Source: Couchioplanes caeruleus (GTDB lineage: Bacteria > Actinomycetota > Actinomycetes > Mycobacteriales > Micromonosporaceae). Taken from it: a stretch of 64,000 nucleotides of DNA. Made by a program: the position numbers and the translations under genes. How positions within the stretch are numbered: the stretch's first letter is position 1; every line of letters begins with the position of its first letter. Below the pieces are notes generated by a model, which saw only the letters and a list, made by a program, of their open reading frames with translations, was not told where the DNA came from and did not search any database. The DNA is taken from assembly GCF_023499255.1 (NCBI RefSeq), contig NZ_CP092183.1:2115501-2179500 (forward strand). Direction: 5' to 3'. Of this stretch, positions 57,473 to 64,000 are shown one piece after another.

Positions 57473-58990
57473 GTGACAACGACGGGAACAACGGCGGGTA
57501 ACGCCGACACACAAGACATACCGAAAATCGCAGAGTATTCGGATGCCACCGAAAAGGAAATCGGTGACATCTGGGCGCGGGGCCATGCCGACCGCTGGGT
57601 GTGGGAGGCGCGGTACGTCAAGCTGCTCCTGGTCGTCGACTTCGGAGCGACGCTCGTGGCGACGCTGGCCGCGTTCGTGCTGCGGTTCCAGGGCGCGGCG
57701 TACGCGAACTGGTACCTGGCCCTTTCCGCGCTCATTCCGCCGGTCTGGGTCGGACTTCTCGCGCTGACGCATGCGTACGAACGCCGCGTGTTGTTCGTCG
57801 GCGGCGAGGAATACCAACGGGTGCTGCGGGCCGGCGTACGCCTGACCGTCGGGATGGCGCTGGCGTCGTACGTGTTCAAAGCCGACATCGCGCGCGGCTA
57901 TCTGCTCATCGCGCTGGTTCTGACGACGCTGTCCTCGCTGACCGGCCGCTTCGTGTTGCGGAAGATCCTGCACCGGGCTCGCCGCAGAGGCGCCTGCATG
58001 CACCGCGTGCTCGTGCTCGGTCACGCGCCGGCCGTCGCGCAGATGACCCGGCAGCTGCACCGGCGCTACCACCACGGGCTGCAGATCATCGGGGCCTGCC
58101 TGCCGGCCGACCAGCTCGCCGACGCGGCCCGCACCCTGGAGGTGCCGGTCTTCGGGGCGCTCGGCGCCGCCGCCAACTCGGCCGCCGCGGCGGGCGCGGA
58201 CACCGTCATGGTGCTGTCCTGCCCGGAGCTGGACGGTCCGATGCTGCGCCGGCTCGCCTGGGAGCTGGAACGCGACGACATCGACCTCATCGTGTCGTCG
58301 TCGCTGGTGGACACCGCCGGGGACCGGATCACCGTGCGCCCGGTGGACGGGCTGCCGATGATGCACATCGAGCATCCGCGGCTCTCCGGCGGCCGGCGGC
58401 TCATCAAGTCCGTCTTCGACGTCTCCGTCGCGGCGCTGCTGCTGATCCTGTTCGCACCGCTGTTCCTCGCCATCGCGCTGGTCATCAAGCTGGACACCGG
58501 CGGCCCGGTCTTCTTCCGGCAGATCCGCGTGGCCCGTGGCGGCGAGATGTTCCGGATGTACAAGTTCCGCACGATGCACACCGACGCCGAGGCGCGGTTC
58601 GCGGCGATGCGGGAACAGAACGAGTTCGCCGGTGTGCTCTTCAAGATCCGGGACGATCCGCGGGTCACCCGGTGCGGCCGTTTCCTGCGCCGGTACTCGC
58701 TGGACGAGTTGCCGCAGCTCATCAACGTTCTGCTGGGGGAGATGTCGCTCGTGGGGCCGCGCCCGCCGCTGCCCAGCGAGGTCGAGCAGTACCCACAGGA
58801 CATGCGCCGGCGGCTGGTCGTCAAGCCGGGGATGACCGGGCTGTGGCAGGTGAGCGGGCGCTCGGATCTGTCGTGGGAGGACTCGATCCGGCTGGACCTG
58901 CGGTATGTGGAGAACTGGTCGCTCACCGTCGACCTGGTGATTCTCATGCGGACCGCGATGGTCGTGTTGCGGGGCGCAGGCGCGTACTAG
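57473..58990 (+). CDS. Exopolysaccharide priming glycosyltransferase (polyprenyl glycosylphosphotransferase)
   Basis: A 505-residue membrane enzyme of the WcaJ/WbaP type, which transfers a sugar-1-phosphate to undecaprenyl phosphate to begin repeat-unit synthesis. The N-terminus has four helices, then a Rossmann-like domain (RRRGACMHRVLVLGHAPAVA, HHGLQIIGACLPADQLADAA), a fifth helix (KSVFDVSVAALLLILFAPLF), and the catalytic domain (about 310-500): FFRQIRVARGGEMFRMYKFR, RTMHTDAEARF, FKIRDDPRVTRCGRFLRRYS, LDELPQLINVLLGEMSLVGP, RPPLP and KPGMTGLWQVSGRSDLSWED. GTG 57473 follows GGAGG. It opens the exopolysaccharide locus. Confidence 0.95.
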   Translation: MTTTGTTAGNADTQDIPKIAEYSDATEKEIGDIWARGHADRWVWEARYVKLLLVVDFGATLVATLAAFVLRFQGAAYANWYLALSALIPPVWVGLLALTHAYERRVLFVGGEEYQRVLRAGVRLTVGMALASYVFKADIARGYLLIALVLTTLSSLTGRFVLRKILHRARRRGACMHRVLVLGHAPAVAQMTRQLHRRYHHGLQIIGACLPADQLADAARTLEVPVFGALGAAANSAAAAGADTVMVLSCPELDGPMLRRLAWELERDDIDLIVSSSLVDTAGDRITVRPVDGLPMMHIEHPRLSGGRRLIKSVFDVSVAALLLILFAPLFLAIALVIKLDTGGPVFFRQIRVARGGEMFRMYKFRTMHTDAEARFAAMREQNEFAGVLFKIRDDPRVTRCGRFLRRYSLDELPQLINVLLGEMSLVGPRPPLPSEVEQYPQDMRRRLVVKPGMTGLWQVSGRSDLSWEDSIRLDLRYVENWSLTVDLVILMRTAMVVLRGAGAY

Positions 58991-59051
58991 ACGCGCCGGG
59001 TTGACAAGGGGATCGTGCGGTCGGGACGCCGCAGAATGTGGGGACGGTTCG

Positions 59052-59891
59052 GTGGTACTGCTGTATTTCGTCGCGGCCTTGGCCGTCGTGGTCCCGGCCG
59101 TGGCCGGGCCGCTGCTCGCGTACGGGCCGGGCCGGCGCCTCGCAGGTGGCCGGCTCGCCGCCACGACGCGCGAGGCGGTGACCGGTCTGGTCACGACGCT
59201 GGGCCGCCCGGCCACCGCGGTGGTCTTCACGCTGTTCTGGGCGGCCCTGACGATCGCGGTCTTCTGGCCGATCGGGCTGCTCGCGCACAGCCTCCAGGAC
59301 GCCGTGGACTGGCCGGTGCTGCTGTGGGTGACCGACCGGCGCAACCCCGCGTTCGAGGACTTCAACTGGTTCTACACCGCGCTGGGTGACCGCGAGCCAC
59401 TGAAGCGGGTCGTCGTGGTCGCCGCCGTCGTCTTCGCGGTGCTGTGGCGCCGGCGGTTCTGGATCCCGCTGCTGGCCATCCTCGCCAGCTTCCCGCTCGA
59501 GCAGTACGTCCAGGCGATCGTGGCCAAGATGGTCGACCGGGGTCACCCGCCGACCGGGCTGGGCACGTACCCGTCCGGCGGCATCGCCCGCGTCATCATG
59601 ACGTTCGGCGTCATCGTGCTCTTCGTCGCCCTCACCTGGCGGTTGTCGCGGCGCTGGCACGTCGCGCTCGGCACGGTGGTGTTCGTCATGGCCACGTACG
59701 AGGGCTACTCCCGCCTGTACACGCAGAAACACTGGCTCACCGACGTCATCACGGGCCTGATCTTCGGGCCGGCGCTGTTCCTCGGGTTCGCCGTCGCGGT
59801 GTGCGTCCTGGCCGGCCGGTATCCGCGCCCCGAGCCCCCGGCCGCCGGTCCGGTCGCCGCGCGTGCGCCAGAGGCGGTCGCGGCCTCGTGA
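59052..59891 (+). CDS. PAP2-superfamily phosphatase of the exopolysaccharide locus
   Basis: A 279-residue membrane protein with six helices and the PAP2 motifs: KMVDRGHPPTG (K-x-x-x-x-x-R-P equivalent), GTYPSGGIARV (the P-S-G-H site, here with Gly instead of His) and YEGYSRLYTQKHWLTDVITG (S-R-x-x-x-x-x-H-x-x-x-D). The His of PSGH is replaced, but the last motif keeps its His and Asp. It may release undecaprenyl phosphate from its pyrophosphate, recycling the lipid carrier of the polysaccharide. GTG at 59052 is chosen because GGGG lies upstream; the earlier ATG would add poor sequence. The next gene overlaps it as GTGA. Confidence 0.85.
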   Translation: MVLLYFVAALAVVVPAVAGPLLAYGPGRRLAGGRLAATTREAVTGLVTTLGRPATAVVFTLFWAALTIAVFWPIGLLAHSLQDAVDWPVLLWVTDRRNPAFEDFNWFYTALGDREPLKRVVVVAAVVFAVLWRRRFWIPLLAILASFPLEQYVQAIVAKMVDRGHPPTGLGTYPSGGIARVIMTFGVIVLFVALTWRLSRRWHVALGTVVFVMATYEGYSRLYTQKHWLTDVITGLIFGPALFLGFAVAVCVLAGRYPRPEPPAAGPVAARAPEAVAAS

Positions 59892-60850
59892 CCACGCTGC
59901 TCGTCGCGTCCACCGGCGGCCACCTCGCGGAGCTGCACGACCTCGCGCCCCGGCTCGGCCTGGGCGCGCGGCGGTGGGTGACGTTCGACAGCCCGCAGAG
60001 CCGGTCGCTGCTGGACGGTGAGGACGTGGTGTTCGTGCCGCCGGCCACGAGCCGGGACGTGGCCGGGGTGCTGCGCGAGATGGTCGTCGCCCGCCGCATG
60101 CTCCGCTCCGAGCGGTACGAGCACGTCATCAGCACCGGGGCCGCCGTCGCGATGGCGTTCTTCCTGCCCGCCACCGCGGCCGGGGTCCCGTGCTCGTACA
60201 TCGAGAGCGCGACCCGGACCCAGGGCCCGTCGCTGACCGGACGGCTGGCCGCGCGGGTGCCGCGGGTACGCCTCTACACGCAGTACCCGGCCTGGGCCGG
60301 GGGAGCGTGGCGGTACGGCGGGTCCATCTTCGACGCGTTCGAGGCGGAGGCGTTCGCCGACCCGCCGCCGGTGCGCAAGGTGGTCGTGACGCTCGGCACG
60401 CACCAGCGGTACACGTTTCCGCGCCTGCTCACCCACCTCGTCGGACTGCTCCCGCCGGAATGGGACGTCCTGTGGCAAGTGGGTTCGACCGTCATCGATA
60501 AGATGCCCGCCGGCGCCCGGAAGCAGGTGCCGATCGACGAGATGCGCGAGGCCCTGGCGGAGGCGGACGCGGTCATCTCGCACGCCGGCGTGGGCTCCGC
60601 GCTGGCGGCGATGCAGGCGGGCAAGCGCGCCGTGTACGTCCCGCGACGCCGCGCCCACGGTGAGCACGTCGACGACCACCAGGTCGAGATGGCTCGGGAG
60701 TTGGAAGGCAGGAAACTCGTCGTGGCCCGTGAGGTGGAGGAGCTCACCCTCGCGGACCTGCAGACAGCCGCAGCGTGGTCCGTACGATCCGTCCCCGGTG
60801 CCGCGCCGTTCCGGCTGGTTCGCTCGCCCGACCACCCACAAGCAGACTGA
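59888..60850 (+). CDS. Fused Alg14/Alg13-like glycosyltransferase
   Basis: A 320-residue enzyme with both halves of the eukaryotic Alg14/Alg13 N-acetylglucosaminyl transferase, as in bacterial PssDE/EpsF-type fusions. The N-terminal half LLVASTGGHLAELHDLAPRL, YEHVISTGAAVAMAFFLPA and VPCSYIESATRTQGPSLTGR is Alg14-like; the C-terminal half VRKVVVTLGTHQRYTFPRLL, ADAVISHAGVGSALAAMQAG and KRAVYVPRRRAHGEHVDDHQ is the MurG-like donor site. It should add a UDP-GlcNAc-type sugar to a lipid-linked acceptor. GTG 59888 overlaps the PAP2 stop. Sugar not determinable. Confidence 0.88.
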   Translation: MTTLLVASTGGHLAELHDLAPRLGLGARRWVTFDSPQSRSLLDGEDVVFVPPATSRDVAGVLREMVVARRMLRSERYEHVISTGAAVAMAFFLPATAAGVPCSYIESATRTQGPSLTGRLAARVPRVRLYTQYPAWAGGAWRYGGSIFDAFEAEAFADPPPVRKVVVTLGTHQRYTFPRLLTHLVGLLPPEWDVLWQVGSTVIDKMPAGARKQVPIDEMREALAEADAVISHAGVGSALAAMQAGKRAVYVPRRRAHGEHVDDHQVEMARELEGRKLVVAREVEELTLADLQTAAAWSVRSVPGAAPFRLVRSPDHPQAD

Positions 60851-60931
60851 AGGCCGTCCGTACGGTCGATGGCGTACCGACCGTCGCCGAACCAGGCTGC
60901 GTCAATCCTCACGTTCCGATTAGGAGGGCTC

Positions 60932-62911
60932 GTGTCCCTGAAGCGTCGACTCCGGTCGCGGCCGCTCACCAGGATCCTGGTGCCGGCCGCGGTGACGAGT
61001 CTGACGGTCGCTCTGACCGCCATACCGGCCAGCGCCGTGTACGTACCGCCGAGCGCATCGGCCACCATCGTCACGGCCAACCCGGCGGACAACACACCGC
61101 ACGCCAAAGACGGGAGCATGCGCGCCTTCGCACAGATCGGTAACACGGTCTACGCGGGCGGCTCCTTCACCGGCGTCAAGGCGGCCGGCGCCACCAGCTG
61201 GTCGGCCGCGAACAACCTCATCGCGTACGACGCCTCCACCGGCGCCCTGAAGACCGGGTTCACGCCGGTCATCGACGGTGCCGTGCAGACCCTCGCGGTC
61301 AGCCCCGACGGCAAGCTCATCGTGGGCGGCAGCTTCGGCACGGTGAACGGCGTGGCACGCAAGAACCTCGTCGAGCTCGACCCGGCGACCGGCGCGACGA
61401 TCACCGGCTGGGTGGGTCGTGGCGATGGCGGCGTCGTCCGCCGGGCGATCGTGCACGACAACTACCTCTACATCGCCGGCGCGTTCCACTGGGTCAACGG
61501 CACGGAGCACTCCCTGCTGGCGCGGCTCAACGCCACGACGGGCGCGATCGACTCCACGTTCCAGGTCGACGCGAGCGGCGCGCGGCCGTACGACAACTCC
61601 ACCGAGCTGATCTGGGGTCTGGCCGTCGCGCCGGACGGCGACACGGTCGTGGCGGTGGGCAACTTCACCTCCGTCAACGGCAGCGCGCGCAACCAGGTCG
61701 TCATGATCGACACCTCGGGCACGCCGGCCGTCGCCGACTGGAACACCGACCGGTACGAGGCCGCCTGCTACAGCGGCACGTTCCCGTTCTACGCACGCGA
61801 CGTCGACTTCTCCGACAACGGTGACTACTTCGTCATCATTGCCGACGGTGGCCGGGGTGACGCGTACTGCGACGCCACCGCCCGCTGGGAGACGGCCGAC
61901 CGTGGCTCGAACGTCAAGGCCACCTGGGTCGACTTCACCGGCACCGACTCGGTCACCTCGGTCGAGGTCACCGGCGGCGTCGTCTACGTCGGCGGGCACT
62001 TCCGCTGGCAGAACAACGCCAACGGCAACGACGCGCAGGGCGCCGGCGGGGTGAGCCGGTACGGCATCGCAGCGCTGGACCAGCAGAACGGCGTACCGCT
62101 GAACTGGAACCCGACCCGGTCGCCCGGCAGCGAGCTGCCCTCCGGCGGCACGAACTGGGGGCCGATCATGTGGGAGCTGTGGTCCGGCCCGAACGGTCTG
62201 TTCGCCGGGTACGACTCCGACGGCCTCGGCAACGAGTACCACGGCCGGATGGGGTATTTCCCCAAGTCCGGTGGCCGCACGATCCCCGTGCAGGACGCAC
62301 CGCAGGCCGACTCCGGCTTCCTGTACCTCGGTGCGGGCAACGGCCAGGTGACCAAGGTGCCGTTCGGCCCGGGCGGTGCCGGTACGCCGGCCACGGTGAG
62401 CCAGCCGCAGCTGACCAGCGCCAAGGCGGCGTTCTCGCTGTCCAACAAGCTCTACTGGGCCAAGACGGACAGCACGAAGCCGACCGGTAGCGTGCTGAAC
62501 GTGTCGATGCTCACCGGCGGCACCATCGGGGCGCCGTGGGAGAGCAGCGGCTGGAACACTTCCTGGTTCAACGCCGCCAGCATGACCGGCGCCTTCTTCC
62601 TCCAGGGCCGCATGTACTACACGACCTCGTCGAGCAACTCGCTGTTCTACCGGTATCTGACCCCGGACGGCTCCGTCGTGGGCTGCACCGCGTTCACGTT
62701 GCCGACAACGGGTATCGACTGGCGCACTGTGCGTGGTATGACCTGGGTGGCGGGAAAGCTCGTCTATGGCTCCACCAACGGTTCGCTGCGATCGGTCGCC
62801 TTCGACCCCGCGGCGAGCACGGCGGTGGCGGGCTCCACGGCGACCGTGGTCGCGGCGCCCACAGCGGACGCCACCTGGAACAACGCGACCCTGTTCTTCG
62901 CCACCTCGTAG
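60932..62911 (+). CDS. Secreted beta-propeller-like protein (delta-60/DUF5122 repeats)
   Basis: A 659-residue exported protein. Basic start (LKRRLRSRPLTRILVPAAVT) and signal peptide ending near IPASA-VY. The mature part is a string of blades with the delta-60-like pattern VYAGGSFTGVKAAG, LIVGGSFGTVNGVARKNLVE, LYIAGAFHWVNGTEHSLLAR, VVAVGNFTSVNGSARNQVVM and VYVGGHFRWQNN, giving at least five repeats, then NALFAGYDSDGLGNEYHGRM-like sequence and C-terminal TTSSSNSLFYRYLTPDG. No catalytic residues are recognised. GTG 60932 has RBS TAGGAGGG. Its place in the polysaccharide locus suggests it binds or organises the polymer outside the cell. Confidence 0.85.
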   Translation: MSLKRRLRSRPLTRILVPAAVTSLTVALTAIPASAVYVPPSASATIVTANPADNTPHAKDGSMRAFAQIGNTVYAGGSFTGVKAAGATSWSAANNLIAYDASTGALKTGFTPVIDGAVQTLAVSPDGKLIVGGSFGTVNGVARKNLVELDPATGATITGWVGRGDGGVVRRAIVHDNYLYIAGAFHWVNGTEHSLLARLNATTGAIDSTFQVDASGARPYDNSTELIWGLAVAPDGDTVVAVGNFTSVNGSARNQVVMIDTSGTPAVADWNTDRYEAACYSGTFPFYARDVDFSDNGDYFVIIADGGRGDAYCDATARWETADRGSNVKATWVDFTGTDSVTSVEVTGGVVYVGGHFRWQNNANGNDAQGAGGVSRYGIAALDQQNGVPLNWNPTRSPGSELPSGGTNWGPIMWELWSGPNGLFAGYDSDGLGNEYHGRMGYFPKSGGRTIPVQDAPQADSGFLYLGAGNGQVTKVPFGPGGAGTPATVSQPQLTSAKAAFSLSNKLYWAKTDSTKPTGSVLNVSMLTGGTIGAPWESSGWNTSWFNAASMTGAFFLQGRMYYTTSSSNSLFYRYLTPDGSVVGCTAFTLPTTGIDWRTVRGMTWVAGKLVYGSTNGSLRSVAFDPAASTAVAGSTATVVAAPTADATWNNATLFFATS

Positions 62912-62934
62912 CGGGGGACGCACATCGGGGCATC

Positions 62935-62968
62935 CTCCCCGGCCGGGCAGCGCAGCCCGGCCGGGGAG
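62935..62968 (+). terminator. Hairpin downstream of the beta-propeller gene
   Basis: CTCCCCGGCCGGGC and GCCCGGCCGGGGAG form a perfect 14-bp stem around a 6-nt loop, 24 nt after the stop at 62911. It separates this gene from the Wzz-like gene at 63014. Confidence 0.78.
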
Positions 62969-63013
62969 TTGTCCGAAATCGGAAAACAACTGCATGTCGG
63001 GGAGAGACGACAC

Positions 63014-64000
63014 ATGGATGTGAGTGATTCCGTCGCCGCGAGCCGGCAGCGGGTCGTCGGCTTTGCGGACGTGGTACGGATTCCGCTGCGCCGCTGGCGC
63101 ATCGTGGCCACCGTCGCCGGCATCGTCACGCTGGCGGCGCTCGCGTACCTGCTCTTCTTCCCGGCCACCTACCGGGCCACCACCGTGGTGGTGCTGCGGC
63201 CCGTGGTCACCGACCCGTTCACGCTGCCGTCCAGCGGCGCGGACCGGGCCATCAACATGACGGCCGAGAACGGCATCGCGCTCGGCAACGACGTCATCGA
63301 CTCGACGGCGCGGATCCTCAACCGGGATCCCGAGGACGTGCGCGAGGCGCTCAGCACCGAGGTGCCGACCGGTGGCCAGGTGCTGCGGTTCCAGTACACC
63401 AGCGACTCCGAGCGCAGCGCGATCACCGGCGCGAACACGGCCGCCGAGACGTACCTGCGGGTCCGCGAGGACATCTACAAGCAGCAGCGGGCGGCGCTGA
63501 TCCTGTCGTACGACAACACGATCAAGTCGGTCACGTCCCAGCGGCTGAGCGCGCAGAAGGAACTGCCCTCCAACCGGGCGAGCTCCGACACCACCTCGCC
63601 GCGTACGCAGGCCATGCTCGATCAGGTCAGCGCGCTCAACGACCAGATCGCGCAGCTCGCGAACGCCCGCGCGAAGGTGATCTCCGCCGACCTGAGCCCG
63701 GGCTCCGTCACGGCCGCGGCCCGCGCGCCGGTGCCGTCGAGCCATGACGCGGCGGTGCTCTACCTGACCGCCGCCGTCCTCGGCGGCCTGCTGCTCGGTG
63801 CCATCGCCGCGCACGCGCGGGAGGCGCTGGACCGCCGGGTGCGCTCGATCGACCAGGCCGCCGACATCGTCGGTGTGCCCGCCCTCGGCGTGGTCCGCGC
63901 GGCGGGCCGGCACGGCGAGTCCGCGGCCGCCGCCGACGCCCGGTACGTCTCGCTCGCCGTGCTCAAGTGGATCGACCGGCACCCGGACCGCGCCCTGGTC
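63014..64000 (+). CDS. Wzz-like chain-length/tyrosine autokinase protein (runs off window)
   Basis: The first 329 residues of a polysaccharide co-polymerase. A short cytosolic head (MDVSDSVAASRQRVVGF) precedes helix 1 (VATVAGIVTLAALAYLLFF). The extracellular stretch RATTVVVLRPVVTDPFTLP and IDSTARILNRDPEDVREALS is Wzz-like, with a coiled-coil part (LIKQQRAALILSYDNTI-like) and helix 2 (AAVLYLTAAVLGGLLLGAIA). After it comes DRRVRSIDQAADIVGVPALG, the start of a cytosolic domain like that of BY-kinases (CpsD/Wzc), but the Walker motif lies past the right edge. It would control chain length of the exopolysaccharide. ATG 63014 has GGGAGAG upstream. Confidence 0.85.
   Translation, partial: MDVSDSVAASRQRVVGFADVVRIPLRRWRIVATVAGIVTLAALAYLLFFPATYRATTVVVLRPVVTDPFTLPSSGADRAINMTAENGIALGNDVIDSTARILNRDPEDVREALSTEVPTGGQVLRFQYTSDSERSAITGANTAAETYLRVREDIYKQQRAALILSYDNTIKSVTSQRLSAQKELPSNRASSDTTSPRTQAMLDQVSALNDQIAQLANARAKVISADLSPGSVTAAARAPVPSSHDAAVLYLTAAVLGGLLLGAIAAHAREALDRRVRSIDQAADIVGVPALGVVRAAGRHGESAAAADARYVSLAVLKWIDRHPDRALV

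Noticed and set aside
56885..57476. Open plus-strand frames in the 655-bp gap before the sugar transferase
   Set aside because: Codon use is unlike real genes here (AT-rich third positions, rare codons), no RBS, no domain.
1..64000. CRISPR arrays, tRNA/rRNA genes, insertion sequences, attachment sites
   Set aside because: No regularly spaced palindromic repeats with unique spacers, no transposase, integrase or tRNA-like cloverleaf was recognised; the tandem repeats found have no spacers.

Overview
The window is very GC-rich (about 70% or more), almost every ORF ends its codons in G or C, and many genes use GTG or TTG starts with 4-nt stop/start overlaps. It also carries F420-dependent PPOX-type enzymes, a luciferase-like F420 oxidoreductase, a mycothiol-type TIGR03086 protein, many LacI-family sugar regulators and DesK/NarL-type two-component pairs. 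Together these point to a soil actinomycete, most likely a Micromonosporaceae member such as Actinoplanes. That placement is inferred from gene content, not from a marker gene.

Layout. 1-6.4 kb: mixed housekeeping and hypothetical genes, including an M15-like peptidase with a small coupled ORF, a methyltransferase, a DUF6766 membrane protein preceded by a 27-residue membrane peptide, PPOX/TPR genes and an SDR. 6.4-11 kb: a LacI regulator, a secreted DUF1996 protein and a GH16 beta-glucanase sharing discoidin modules. 11-17.4 kb: a minus-strand operon of a membrane PAS-GGDEF-EAL protein, an ornithine/lysine-type decarboxylase, an MFS transporter and a double GNAT protein. 17.5-20.8 kb: secreted GH92 mannosidase 1. 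20.9-23.1 kb: a CHAT protease-like gene and a trypsin-co-occurring-domain gene, each interrupted by a one-base frame offset at a run of six identical bases. 23.2-31 kb: a galactan-utilisation locus (GH53, LacI, ABC importer, divergent GH35) with two identical operators. 31-34 kb: small genes separated by several families of tandem repeats. 34.3-38.5 kb: a giant modular GH92 protein 2. 38.8-57 kb: two NarL-type two-component systems (one fused in an operon to an ABC exporter), a second ABC exporter, a SUKH protein, an atypical arginase-fold protein, a LacI regulator, a LigD-type polymerase domain, an ArsR/MFS pair with an obvious operator, an intradiol dioxygenase-like lipoprotein, RNase HI, a MarR regulator and others. 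57.4 kb to the end: an exopolysaccharide locus (priming sugar transferase, PAP2 phosphatase, Alg14/13-like glycosyltransferase, secreted beta-propeller protein, and a Wzz-like protein that runs off the right edge).

How genes work together. Five secreted glycan-active enzymes (GH16, two GH92, GH53, GH35) plus DUF1996 suggest scavenging of fungal or plant wall glycans. Palindromic LacI-type boxes tie regulators to targets: GACATCGATGTC-type boxes lie before both GH92 genes and before the LacI gene at 42.3 kb, CTGTGACCGGTTACAG boxes lie in the galactan divergent promoter, and AGCGCT-core boxes lie near the 6.4 kb LacI gene and the GH16 gene. The two most unusual units are the c-di-GMP enzyme/decarboxylase operon and the doubly frame-interrupted CHAT/TCO pair.
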